Shown here piece after piece: positions 14,501 through 25,144 of a stretch of DNA of 64,000 nt. This DNA is from Cephalotus follicularis. Lineage: Eukaryota; Streptophyta; Magnoliopsida; Oxalidales; Cephalotaceae. The notes beneath the pieces were generated by a model. That model was not told the origin of the DNA. It worked only from the letters and a program-made list of their open reading frames with translations, and did no database searches. Position 1 is the first letter of the stretch. Every line of letters starts with the position of its first letter. Location of the stretch: the NCBI GenBank assembly GCA_001972305.1, contig BDDD01005238.1, positions 6,564 to 70,563 on the forward strand, given 5' to 3'. The position numbers and the translations under genes were made by a program.

Positions 14501-14940
14501 GCATAGATAACTAAAACCAATAGGGAAGGTACATCAGCAGACTGATATGGTTAGCTGTAAATTAACAGTTTCATAAAGAACTAAAGAAGTAGCCACTTGT
14601 CATGCTGCCCGGGTGCCCTTAAAGTCACTAAGTTACGTTTGCAGTGATTACTCGTTTAATGTTTTTACACCATGCACAAAACTGGTAAAAAAAAGTGCAC
14701 CAGATTTAACACAATTGCCAAAAATACACCATATTTCAGCCACTTTTATGATTACAAAATCGGTCTCGTGTTCCATGATCAAAAAAAAAAAAACAAGTAG
14801 ACACAAATGAAAGGATCAGTAGAACACCGTAAAGAACCACAATATATGGCACTTTTTAAACAAAACCATTTCCAAGGATACGCCTTTGCTCTTGCTCCAT
14901 CAATTGCTGAATCAATATCTTTAGCAGCGAGAGACATCAT
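253..14940 (-). CDS. VLN1: villin, VLN1-like actin-binding protein (21 exons recognised)
   Basis: Gelsolin-superfamily protein that bundles actin filaments in the cytoplasm. Exons found by homology and GT-AG junctions: 14940-14882, 14459-14360, 14134-14066, 13767-13531, 13216-13039, 12965-12833, 12463-12298, 12126-11976, 11881-11820 (donor uncertain, 11805 also possible), 7290-7222, 5861-5793, 5662-5525, 4805-4677, 4454-4307, 4161-4151, 3606-3466, 2650-2525, 2269-2207, 1361-1145, 620-463, 366-253. Reading phase is kept across all joins, giving about 845 residues; Arabidopsis VLN1 is about 909. Start is the ATG at 14940 or 14937 before [11 protein letters not shown]. Landmarks are [15 protein letters not shown] (repeat 1), [25 protein letters not shown] (repeat 6) and the headpiece end [15 protein letters not shown]. 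About 60 residues covering the core of repeat 4 are missing between exons 9 and 10, so a functional protein is not assured. Confidence 0.9.
2683..3455. repeat. tandem duplication of about 388 bp inside a villin intron
   Basis: Two direct copies lie end to end, 2683-3070 and 3071 to about 3455. Both begin GGGAATGCTGATAAAGGTGC and end near AGAGAACAAACTCAAAAG. They differ by scattered substitutions. The array lies wholly in the intron between the exons at 3606-3466 and 2650-2525, so it does not change the protein. Confidence 0.9.
4151..4161 (-). other. VLN1: 11-bp microexon of the villin gene
   Basis: On the minus strand the sequence reads TTGTCAG, then GTGATTTCAAG, then GTAAAC. The upstream exon (4454-4307) ends in phase 1 and the downstream exon (3606-3466) starts in phase 0 with GTG AAA GAG, so exactly 11 bases are needed between them. 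They supply G-D-F-K and join TSRE to VKEIYNF, which matches the spacing in plant villins. Flanking AG and GT dinucleotides and the restored frame both support it. Exon-length filters in gene finders would miss it. Confidence 0.85.
7498..7625 (-). repeat. copia LTR, complete copy (128 bp)
   Basis: Starts TGTTGAATAG and ends CGACAACA, next to the 5-mer GATAT. It matches 11107-11219 in the same orientation. In the orientation of the pol genes this is the 3' LTR. Confidence 0.8.
7660..9370 (-). pseudogene. copia pol fragment: reverse transcriptase and RNase H
   Basis: Open frames at 9184-8732, 8719-8174, 8113-7820 and 7866-7660 together form the C-terminal half of a copia polyprotein. The RT shows [23 protein letters not shown] and [13 protein letters not shown]; the RNase H shows [20 protein letters not shown] and ADIFTKPL. 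The frame is broken between these pieces. The RT active-site box, normally YVDD in this family, reads YIDN, so a catalytic aspartate is lost. Upstream to about 9370 the minus strand still reads as the Pro-rich spacer that precedes RT. Confidence 0.9.
9723..11106 (+). pseudogene. copia gag, zinc knuckle and protease fragment (inverted)
   Basis: The frame from ATG 9723 to the stop at 10517 is a copia gag ([19 protein letters not shown], then an Arg/Gly-rich tail). It continues in another frame from about 10500 to 11106 with a damaged zinc knuckle ([11 protein letters not shown]), the protease motif [13 protein letters not shown] and the GAG-pre-integrase segment ending FQDRKTGRQ, where it stops abruptly at the LTR. 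One frameshift near 10500 separates gag from protease. Its orientation is opposite to the RT half of the same element. Confidence 0.88.
11107..11219 (-). repeat. copia LTR, truncated copy
   Basis: Matches 7514-7625 of the left LTR but lacks its first 16 bases, which have been replaced by the end of the inverted gag segment. Ends GATAACA and is followed by GATAC. The primer-binding site expected next to this 5' LTR is missing. Confidence 0.8.
11492..11566. repeat. compound microsatellite (CT)n(TA)n
   Basis: About 17 CT units are followed directly by about 19 TA units. It lies in villin intron 9, between the copia element and exon 9. A GA-rich stretch at 12260-12290 lies in the next intron. 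Confidence 0.95.
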
Positions 14941-15082
14941 GTCACCTCTTTGACAATGATCCTCGACATAAACCACAATTTTAAGATATCTGCGTCCCAT
15001 TCATTGAACTACATTAGTCATTAATGCAAAAACAAAAAAAAAAGAAAAAAAAAGGATGTTACATATATTCAGGTTTTCTACT

Positions 15083-15490
15083 CTGCAAGTATTCAATAGA
15101 ACTTACTATTTTCAGTTTTACACACACACAAAACATCACCAAGGTTTTGAGTCACCATTTAGAGTTCAAATTTTGAACGCCATAAAATTACTTTGTCCAT
15201 TACACACACCTACCTTCTAGTCTGCAAGTATTCAATAGAGCTTACTATTTTCAGTTTTACACGCGCGCACACATATACACACACACTAACACAAAACATC
15301 ATCAAAGTTTTGTCCATTTAGAGTTCAAATTTCGAACAACATTACTATGTCCATTACTTGCATGATGTATATATAATTAAGGTTTTCTAATCTGCAAGTA
15401 TACAATAGAGCTTACTGTTTTTTTTATACAAACACACACACACTAAAAACATCATCAACCGCGAAATTACTATGTCCATTTCTTACATGA
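15083..15490. repeat. three degenerate tandem repeats (about 140-170 bp) with CA tracts
   Basis: Units start near 15083, 15222 and 15392, each with TCTGCAAGTAT followed by CAATAGA, CTTACT and an ACACAC tract, then AAAACATCA. Divergence between units is high. They lie just upstream of the villin start codon, probably in a 5' UTR intron. Confidence 0.75.
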
Positions 15491-15625
15491 TTTGGTGCCA
15501 AATATATCATGTGTAGATTGAAAATCTAAATAACAAGTTAGATCTGCAAGTTTAATTTAACTGAAGAATATGAGCTAATAATTATTTCTAAAAAACACAC
15601 AAAAAAACCGTGAGAGAATCTCACC

Positions 15626-15960
15626 TGTATTTTGATGCTGCTAGACTTTAGAGAGTTCTATTGATGACTTTAATTTTAAGTGGCTAAAATAAGAAATAGA
15701 GCAAAAACAGTATATTACTATATTATATATTATTGTGGTGTATATAATGATAATAATTGCGATATTGAAATGCTAATTACTAGTAATTACAATGGTAGAG
15801 AAGAAGTGGAAATGTTAGTTAGGAACCGAAAGTGAATAAGAAAGAACTTTTTCGGCTTTAATGGTCAACTAAGCTGGGGCCCACCACTGAGACGTCATTT
15901 TCCATTTTTCATGTGTTGAAACAGGAAAAGAGAAGAGCGCGCTCAGTACTTGCCACGTGG
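15626..15960 (-). promoter_or_regulatory. VLN1: probable villin promoter and 5' UTR exon
   Basis: On the minus strand a possible 5' UTR exon ends ATACAG before the donor-like GTGAGATT at 15625-15618. A TATA-like TTATATAC lies near 15740. Further upstream are a perfect G-box CCACGTGG (15953-15960), a TGGGCC site-II type motif near 15877-15884 and a TGACGTC element near 15891-15898. The motifs are visible; their use, and the 5' UTR intron, are inferred. Confidence 0.45.
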
Positions 15961-16619
15961 GAGTTTTTCCCGCTCCTTGAATTTTAGATTGCCATTAAAA
16001 CGACAACCATTATAATTCGTACTTAGATATTAAAACATACTATAACTACTCTACATTAATATAGGCACTTTTTTTAGAAATTTATATGAAATGCAAGTTG
16101 TTTTGTCATAATGTGATGTTATATATACATGAGCTAACATGTGATAATATGAATATCTTACATATAAAATAACTGTGATAGAGTGTCAATTCTTAAGTTT
16201 TTCAATGATGAATCAATTTGATAGCCCGTATATTATTATTTTTGATAACGGATTAATCGGGTGGTTGAGCTTTATGAGCGTTCTTGAGAGTTTGAGAGTT
16301 TGAGTCATTGACATAGCTTTAATTTCGTTAGTAAACTTTATCATTATCCTCGCGTATGATTATACTGTTCCGAATAAGATCCCTAACTTTGACTTCAATA
16401 TAGGTCCATTAAAGGTCTTGCTAGATATAGAATTGTGATCGATGTAAATTCTGACTTCTCGTGTTAGGGATGGGATAACCTACCTATACCTTATTTTTAA
16501 ACACACAAAAAATTAATATGAATATCTCTCATGCTAATGACCTTATTGCACCGTTTAAAAAAAATTAATAGCATACAAGTATTAGAAGCATAATTATCTT
16601 TTTTATCCTATTAAATTCT
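15961..16619. other. intergenic, AT-rich
   Basis: No open frame with a recognisable product and no repeat boundary seen. It ends at the target duplication ATTCT (16615-16619) of the solo LTR that follows. Confidence 0.6.
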
Positions 16620-16957
16620 TGCCGCACCCAGTTTTTCAAGAGGACATCATTAAAGCAGTAAGGCAATCAACACAACAAAATTCAGCTTATGCGATAATAC
16701 GTATAAACAAACATTCAATAGCGGAAGCAATAACATGAAATAAACTGAATTTAAATATGTATCACGCATCCCATACTACGTGATACCCAACAAGTTTACA
16801 TAAAACCTCACATCATAGTCGATCGCCCATAACGGAGCGTGATAAAACAGTACATGATGATAAAATAAACCACGTTACAATAATCCAATTAACATAGTCA
16901 TTGTTCATTTTGATCCAGTACATAAAATAAGAGAAACAACTCAGTCTTCTTATTAAG

Positions 16958-19522
16958 TGTCACACCCCGTTTTTCGGTGCCATATTTAGACAAGCATATA
17001 TGGTGATATCAGTATTAAACATACATTCCAGCATTTTATTTAACAATATATAACAATATGCGGAAGCAGTCAATAAGCCAGAATATATAAAATACAAGTC
17101 GTTCGCACGCATCCCATACTACGTGCGAGTACAAGTCAAAACATCCTTACATAAGGAATACAATTAAAACGAGGTATGATTCGTTCGTTCATTACAGTAC
17201 AATCCATTAAAAGAAATAACAACCTTAAAACGATAAACAGAAGCTCTCCAAGCTTCAGCAGCAAGCTCCAAAAGTCCTTGCTCAATCTGTAATGGTAGGG
17301 GTTAGCCGTTGTCCTCACTTGGCTAAGCAAGAAGATAGTGTATGCAGAAGAATATATGAATGCAATTATGTATGATAGTTTATATCAAAATATCATTTAA
17401 TGGCCAATATAGGAGCAATCATGCCAAATGGCCATAAACAGTACATATGCAAAGATACCGCACAAGGGCACAATTAATTCATTCAGTGGTTTGGGTAACG
17501 CATATCGCTAACTCCTAGCACCAATTGCGCACCGCCTAGCTATCACCCTATGCACCGAGGATGATAGATCAGGTAACAGTTACTACCGGCGTTGACGGGT
17601 AGTTTATCAGTAATTCTACAATTGCAGACAGTGGTGATGCTCTGGCCAACTCCTGGCACACAGGATCACATCCATAATCAGTGATATCCTCCATCACTAA
17701 CTATGGCAGTAACATAGACAATCAATTCAATCAGTACAATCAGTAATAATATTACATATATCATCAATATGCAATATCAAGATTGTTTCTTTTAGAAACA
17801 TATAACAGTTCAGTAATCGTGCATCTCATGTGAGGAACGATATCAGTACAGTAGGGTTTCCAATTCGGAAACAAACAGTAGTTACCTCTCATGTAGAAGG
17901 AAAATCAGTATTTGTTTGACAATAAATGTTCTTTTGAAAATGATAGTGAATATCATAATTTTGGGTTCAAATCCCATAATCGGTTTCAATCTTTAAAATA
18001 TCAGTAGTGGGGTGTTATTAACACCAAACAGTATGCATATACTAATATAAGTAGTATATACGGTAACATAAATCAAAACAGTAGTTTATATAATTCATCG
18101 CATTCACTTGAAATGGTGTTTTAGGCCATAATTTGTGCATATAGCACATAATTCATTCGATCAGTGAAATATCAGTGGTAATGATGTTAACTAACATCAT
18201 ACACTATGTGCATTATGTTGGTAACATATACAAATCATCAACAATGCAAACAGTAGCAATTCAGTGATTATTATGCAGTTCCAGCCTAGAACAGTCGACT
18301 GCCTTCAAGAACCAGTCGGCTGTTTGGTTGAGTAGTCGACTGCTTTGGGTGGCAGTCGACTGGTTTTGCCCAGAAATGCAGGCAGAACAATGTTGTGTAA
18401 TGCAATTCTAATGGCAAATCAGTCCAACACAAAGAGAAATTAACATACATGTCATGCATGATCATATTTTCCAAAACATAACACTACCCCTACCTCAATT
18501 TGCTATCCCAAGATCAATTGCAATGATCTCTCTCTTTAAAGCTTCCAAAGTCTTTTTCCAAAGCTTTCACCAATCACTCCTTTTTAATCTCAGTAGGTTC
18601 AATCTATGCATGTTATAGGTACGTGCATCAGTAACAGTAATTCAGTAACACATATAACCATTAAATTCAGTAGCTTAAGTCACAATTCATTAAGCTTATA
18701 TCAACTCCTCTTCTTACCACTTCTTATGCATGTCCAACTATCTCAACTCTTATTCTCTTAGTGGACAGTAGATAGGTATGCATATTCAGGGGGAATTCAG
18801 TAGGTTAGGAGGGACTAACAACATCCTACTATCCAGTTAGAGGTTACATCCTTTCATGCACGTTCAAACTCCAATCCTTTCAATGCAAGTCCTCCAAGTA
18901 ATCCTTCAACAATTCCTCATTCTTTTAGTGTTTAACAACACTCACAAGCAGAGTTAGAAGTTGATATAAAGGCTCTGGGATTTGGATTTCGCCAGAGATC
19001 ATTTGCTCCAACATTTCCCACATTTCCTTCTCTCTCACTTGCACATGTTTTCTTATCTTTCTTTCATGATTCTTGCAGGTGGCATGCTTGCAGGTTGCAG
19101 AGCACATGCAAGGGCTCTCCTTGCATGTCATGGCCGTTTATGCATGTCCCAGACACCTGTCATTAAGCATGCCACGCCCCAAGTTCAGTTGACACCTGCA
19201 CAGACACATGTTCTGTCGAATTTCCAGTCGACTGGATGCATGGGCCAGTCGACTGTCCACTACACGCATCATACAGTCGACTGTTCGCTTGTGACAGTCG
19301 ACTGCTTCTTCATAAGCCAGGCAGTCGACTTCTCCCATGTGGCAGTCGGCTGTTAAGGCTGTTTTCAGGGTTTCTTAATTAGATTTCCACCAATTTGCAT
19401 CCCAATTCATTCCAAACATTTTATTAACCACAAATTGCAATAATTGGACATTAAATTCAAATAAGTGCACATTTTATTAATTATTATTACAATGTACACG
19501 AATTGAATTTGCGGTTCTTACA
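16958..19522 (-). repeat. 3' LTR of the nested gypsy element (2,565 bp)
   Basis: Matches 23711-24741 at both ends. It keeps about 1.7 kb (17134-18846) that the other LTR lacks, and lacks about 180 bp (around 23905-24080) that the other LTR keeps. It holds ten CAGTCGACTG-like palindromes. Confidence 0.92.
18290..19352. repeat. clusters of CAGTCGACTG-like palindromes in the gypsy LTR
   Basis: Copies near 18292, 18312, 18331, 18352 and again near 19226, 19246, 19274, 19295, 19321 and 19341. The core is CAGTCGACTG, a perfect 10-base palindrome in the best copies, spaced about 20-28 bp apart. The second cluster recurs at 24444-24570 in the other LTR. Confidence 0.85.
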
Positions 19523-19536
19523 TTCCTCCCTCCTTA
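19523..19536 (-). other. polypurine tract of the nested gypsy element
   Basis: Minus strand AAGGAGGGAGGAA directly upstream of the 3' LTR. This is the expected place for plus-strand DNA priming. Confidence 0.8.
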
Positions 19537-19575
19537 AAGAAAATTCGTCCTCGAATTTAGATCTTACATCACATT

Positions 19576-22500
19576 TCAAAAAAGGTGGGGAAATGTCTCC
19601 CTCATTTCTTCCTCGCGTTCCCACATAGCCTCCTCCGCTCCGTGAAAACGCCACAACACTTTGACCATAGGAATGGTCTTGTTCCTCAGAACCTTTTCCG
19701 TGTGATCCATAATCCTCGTTGGCCTTTCTTCATATGTCAACCTTGGACTGATGAACCCAGGGTCGTAGCTCAAAATGTGAGATGGGTCGGGTACGTATTT
19801 CCGTAACATGAAATCATGAAATACGTTGTGCACGTCCGACAAACTAGGCGGTAGTGCAATCTGATATGCTACCTCCCCTACTCTATCTAGTATCTCGTAA
19901 GGTCCAATGTACCTCGGAGCTAACTTCCCCTTAAGGCCAAAACGGTATATCCCTTTCGAAGGCGAGATCTTCAAGAAAACATGATCTCCCTTCTCAAACT
20001 CTAGCTTTCTTCTCTTGCTGTCAGCGTAACTCTTCTGCCGACTCTGTGCAGCTAGTAGTCTCTTCTTGATCATTTCCACTTTATCAGTGGTCTCTTGAAC
20101 CAAGTCCGGTCCCAGTACTTGTCCCTCACCTACCTCATCCCAGTAAATAGGTGATCTGCATTTCCTCCTATACAAAGCTTCATAGGGAGCCATTCCGATA
20201 CTGGTGTGGAAACTGTTGTTGTAAGAGAACTCAATCAATGCTAGATGATCCTCCCAACTCCCAGCAAAGTCAATCATGCAAGCCCGAAGCATATCCTCTA
20301 GAGTCTGAATCGTACGCTCGGACTGTCCGTCAATCTGTGGGTGAAATGCAGTGCTGAAGTTCAAGGTTGTTCCCATAGCTGTTTGGAACTTCTTCCAGAA
20401 CCTTGAAGTAAATCTAGCATCTCGGTCGCAGACAATACTGACCGGCACCCCATGCAATCTCACTATCTCCCGGATATACAATCGAGCAAGCTTCTCGATA
20501 GAATATGTCATGTTCATCGGAAGAAAGTGTGCGGACTTAGTAAGTCTGTCCACAACAACCCACACTGCTTCATGCTGGTTTCGTGACCTCGGCAATCCTG
20601 ACACGAAGTCCATGGTCACGTGCTCCCATTTCCATTCAACCACTGGAAGAGACTGTAGAAATCCCGCAGGATTCTGATGTTCAGCCTTCACTCTCTGACA
20701 GGTCAAACATCAAGCTACATAATCAGCAATATCTCTCTTCATACCGCTCCACCAGTAGTTTTTCTTCAAGTCGTGCCACATCTTTGTACTTCCTGGATGG
20801 ACACTGTACCTCGATTTGTGAGCCTGTTGCAGTAGCTCATTCTTGATAGTCTCATCATCAGGAACACATATCCTCCCTCGGAACCTCAGCATGCCATCAG
20901 TATGTATGGAGAAATCAGAATCAGAGTCTAGGTTCTCACGGATACTCCATAATTCAGCATCACTATACTGAGCAGTCAGAATACGCTCTAGAAGTTTCGG
21001 CTGTGCCCTCATACTTACCACTACAACTCCACGGGAAACCATGAGCGGATTCCATCTCTGAAATTCCTCCAGTAGGTTCCACTGTGAAACCATAGCTCCA
21101 GCAATCATTGCTTTGCGACTCAGCGCATCAGCTACTACATTTGCCTTCCCCGGGTGGTACTGAATGTTACAGTTGTAGTCATTGAAAAACTCCACCCATC
21201 GTCTCTGTCTCATATTAAGCTCCTTCTGGGAAAACAAATACTTTAAGCTCTTGTGATCAGTAAATATTTCGAACTGCGCTCCATAAAGATAGTGCCTCCA
21301 TTTCTGCAAAGCAAACACTATGGTTGCCAGTTCTAGATCATGTACGGGATAGTTTTTCTCGTACGGTTTCAACTTCCTTGATGCGTATGCAATCACCCTG
21401 CCGTGTTGCATCAGAACGCATCCCAGTCCTTTCCCAGAAGCATCAGAATAGACAGTAAATCCTTCATTACCGTTAGGTAATGCCAACACTAGAGCCGAAA
21501 TCAACCGACTCTTCAACTCCTGGAAGCTTGCCTCGCAAGAATCATCCTACACAAAACTTGACTTCTTCTGAGTCAACTGTGTCAGTGGTGTAGCAAGCTT
21601 TGAAAACTCCTTGATGAATCTGCGGTAATAGCCAGCCAATCCCAAGAAACTGCGCACCTCCGTAGCATTCCTCGGTTGGGGCCAATCAACAATGCTCTCA
21701 ATCTTCGAAGGATCAACTGACAATCCTTCACTCGACACTATGTGACCTAGGAACGTCACATGATCCAGCCAGAATTCGTACTTGCTGAATTTGGCGTACA
21801 GCTGTTCCTTCCGCAATACCTGCAATACAATCTGCAAGTGCTGCATGTGTTCCTCAATGCTCTCTGAGTAGATCAAGATGTCATCTAAAAATATCATAAC
21901 AAACTGATCAATATAAGGTTGGAACACTCTGTTCATCAGGCACATAAAGGCTGCAAGAGCATTCGTCAAACCAAACGGCAATATCAGGAACTCGTAGTGC
22001 CCATATCTGGTTCGGAATGCAGTCTTCTCCACATCACCTTCTCGGATCCTCAGTTGATGATAGCCTGTTCTTAAGTCAAGCTTGGAGAATACGGTTGAAC
22101 CTTGCAACTGGTCGAACAATTCCTCAATATGTGGCAGAGGATACTTGTTCTTTACAGTCACTATCAGGTCAGCAGTCAATTCAATTCCAGCTATCACGAT
22201 TTCACAATCGTTCATAACAGTGTCAGATAAAAGACAAGCACCCGCAGGAGTACTCACCTCTAACACATATGGTAGTTTAGAAGTAACACCATGCAACTTG
22301 CGAGCAAAACTAGATGCAATAAAAGAATGCGTCGCACCAGGATCAATTAACACATGTGCTAGAATGCCAGATATATAAATGGTACCTCCCACAACAGTAG
22401 TGGATTCTGACACGTCATCTTTAGATAAGGTGTAGACCCTACCTTTCATGATCCCCTTTCCAGTGTCCTTCCGCGGTTGAGCCGTTGAAGCACTACCACT

Positions 22501-23607
22501 CCCACCAGCACTCCCCTGTTGGCTGCGTGCATGATCTCTCATCATCGGACATTTACTCAGCATGTGATCTTGTGATCCACATCGCAAACACTTCCCCATT
22601 CTCTTCCAGCATTCGGCCTCATCGTGATTCTGACCGTCGCAAAAAGTACATCCGCTTGCATTCTGTTGGTTGCTTCGGCCATGTGTTCTTGATCGGTTAC
22701 GTTTAGAACCACCTTGCCCTCTGTTATCAGACTTGTTTGACCTAGCAGGATTATTGCTTCCCTACCCTTGTGACTGTACGACCCTCGACTGAGTAGCTCG
22801 AGACCGTTCTGTCCTTCTATCATTAGCATCTTCCTCGAGAATCATTGCCCTCTCAGCAACTTCAACAAAAGATGTAAGCTGCAGCGCCAACAGTTTGGAT
22901 CTGATATCAGGTCGAAGGCCTTTTAAGAACCTCTGGATCATCCGTGACTCTCCCTCAACTAGATAAGGCGTGTGTCTGGCCAGCTCTGTAAATCTGGTCT
23001 GGTACTGAGCTACCGTCATGTCTCCTTGACGTAGCTCCATCAGATCTGTCTCCCATCTGTCACGTTCTATCTGCGGTACATAAGCATCCAGAAACTCGGA
23101 CTGAAATCTGTCCCAAGTTCTGTTGAGTCCACGGGATTCCCACTTCGCTTCTGTTCTCTCCCACCAGTATGTCGCTTCGCCCCAAAGGCGGTACACAGCA
23201 AAACTGAGCTTCTGCTCATCAGTACAGTCCAGAGCAGTAAAGATCTTCTCCAGATCTCTAATCCATCTCTCAGCAGCAGTGGCATTCAGCTCGCCATTAA
23301 AGGTCGGAGGATTCTGTCGCATGAACCTCTCCAAATCTCGGCCAAATCCACCTGCATGACAAACATCCGGTGCTGGCTGATGTGCCCGGTTAGTCTCATA
23401 CATCTGCCGGATCTGCTCCATATTTGCTGTATTAGCTTGCATCTGCTGTCGGAAGAGATCAGCCAGATTGTCATAATTACTTATGTCATCATGGACTGGA
23501 GGAATATTCACTCCTTCATTCATTTGCGGAAAGTTTTTGGGCACTGGCGGAGCATTGAATTCTTCGTTGGCTCTACGCCTTCCCCTTCGTCCTCTTCTTG
23601 GGTCCAT
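19576..23607 (-). pseudogene. gypsy gag-pol polyprotein, three stops and an internal deletion
   Basis: A single reading frame runs from ATG 23607 (MDPRRGRRGRRR) to the stop at 19578-19576. It is interrupted by stops at 22764-22762 (TAG), 21549-21547 (TAG, at a position that is Trp in relatives) and 20712-20710 (TGA). Order: gag (TFNGELNATAAERWIRDLEK), two CCHC-like knuckles, protease (DPGATHSFI, where DSGATHSFI is usual), RT (FLDDILIYS), RNase H ([15 protein letters not shown]), integrase zinc finger, DDE core, GPY-like segment and a chromodomain-like end. Between protease ([11 protein letters not shown]) and RT ([11 protein letters not shown]) the C-terminal protease and N-terminal RT region are missing, with the frame kept. 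Confidence 0.93.
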
Positions 23608-23695
23608 TTAATTTCCTATATGGAATGACAAAAATCATTAGGAAACATTTCATTAATTTCCGTGAAACTTATCCCAGCTAGCATATATGGAATAT

Positions 23696-23707
23696 GCTCT
23701 GATACCA
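23696..23707 (-). other. primer-binding site (initiator Met-tRNA type)
   Basis: Minus strand TGGTATCAGAGC, three bases after the 5' LTR. This 12-mer is complementary to the 3' end of plant initiator methionine tRNA and is the usual primer site of plant gypsy elements. Confidence 0.9.
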
Positions 23708-23710
23708 TGC

Positions 23711-24741
23711 TGTCACACCCCGTTTTTCGGTGCCATATTTAGATAAGCATATATGGTGATATCAGTATTAAACATACATTCCAGCATTTCATTTAACAAT
23801 ATATAACAATATGCGGAAGCAGTCAATAAGCCAGAATATATAAAATACAAGTCGTTCGCACGCATCCCATACTACGTGCGAGTACAATCCTTTCATGCAC
23901 CAAGTGCTATATTCCATTTTAAAACCCTTTCAATCCTAGAAGATGCTAATCATAACCATGTTAATAGAGATTAAGCATTCTCCTAGATGACTTACTGTTG
24001 GATTACAACATCACATTAACACAGAGGTTTTGAATTGCACTTACCAGGAGATGTTCAAGCTTTCAAGCTCCTACTTTGAGCTTCAAACTCCAATCCTTTC
24101 AATGCAAGTCCTCCAAGTAATCCTTCAACAATTCCTCCTTCTTTTAGTGTTTAACAACACTCACAAGCAGAGTTAGAAGTTGATATAAAGGCTCTGGGAT
24201 TTGGATTTCGCCAGAGATCATTTGCTCCAACATTTCCCACATTTCCTTCTCTCTCACTTGCACATGTTTTCTTATCTTTCTTTCATGATTCTTGCAGGTG
24301 GCAGGCTTGCAGGTTGCAGAGCACATGCAAGGGCTCTCCTTGCATGTCATGGCCGTTTATGCATGTCCCAGACACCTGTCATTAAGCATGCCACGCCCCA
24401 AGTTCAGTTGACATCTGCACAGACACATGTTCTGTCGAATTTCCAGTCGATTGGATGCATGGGCCAGTCGACTGTCCACTACACGCATCATACAGTCGAT
24501 TGTTCCCCTGTGACAGTCGACTGCTTCTTCATAATCCAGGCAGTCAACTTCTCCCCTGTGGCAGTCGGCTGTCAAGGCTGTTTTCAGGGTTTCTTAAATG
24601 GATTTCCACCAATTTGCATCCCAATTCATTTCAAATATTTTATTAACCACAAATTGCAATAATTGGACATTAAATTCAAATAAGTGCACATTTTATTAAT
24701 TATTATTACAATGTACACGAATTGAATTTGCGGTTCTTACA
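23711..24741 (-). repeat. 5' LTR of the nested gypsy element (1,031 bp, internally deleted)
   Basis: Begins TGTCACACCCCG and ends GCGGTTCTTACA. After GTGCGAGTACAA it jumps to ATCCTTTCATGCAC, skipping the 1.7 kb present in the partner LTR. It keeps six palindromes of the CAGTCGACTG type, some mutated. Confidence 0.92.
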
Positions 24742-25144
24742 TTAAGTCTCCTTGCGTGCACCATATCATATCCCACACCATCAATCTATTACAGTACAGG
24801 TATAACCTCGTAAGGCTACATCAACACAAGCAGTAAGTATGTCCCAAAAGGAACCAGACAAACAAGTCGTCATGACCGTCGCCACCTCCTGGCCCCAACG
24901 TCATGCACTCTTACCCCATCCCCGTTTGCTTATTGGCAAATATACATTTTCGTACAATAATGATTATAATAATCATGCAAGCTTTTCAAAATGGTTAACA
25001 CCTTTTAGCAATCAACCATAATGCAATTTATAGTTCAATAATAATGCAAACATATGATCAGAATGCATCTAGGATCATTTCTAGAGTCGTTTCGGGTCTA
25101 ACAGGTCACATTCGAGTGAGATTTTTCCAAACAGGAGAATAAGA

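Larger units (their letters stand above)
16958..24741 (-). mobile_element. Ty3/gypsy retrotransposon with chromodomain-type integrase end (Tekay/Del-like)
   Basis: Both LTRs read TGTCACACCCCG to GCGGTTCTTACA on the plus strand. The 5-mer TTAAG flanks the element at 16953-16957 and 24742-24746. On the minus strand the order is LTR, primer-binding site, gag, protease, RT, RNase H, integrase, polypurine tract, LTR. The two LTRs have different lengths because of separate internal deletions. The integrase ends in a chromodomain-like segment (RIMDHTEKVLRNKTIPMVKV), which places it in the chromovirus branch. Three in-frame stops and an internal deletion make it non-autonomous. Confidence 0.93.

Noticed and set aside
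19138-19356. Small open frames rich in VDC repeats at 19138-19356 and 24357-24575
   Set aside because: They are translations of the CAGTCGACTG palindrome cluster in the LTR, with no independent evidence of coding.
23696-23707. Possible tRNA gene at the Met-tRNA-like 12-mers (also 45425-45436)
   Set aside because: Only the primer-complementary 12 bases are present, directly next to LTR ends; there is no cloverleaf.
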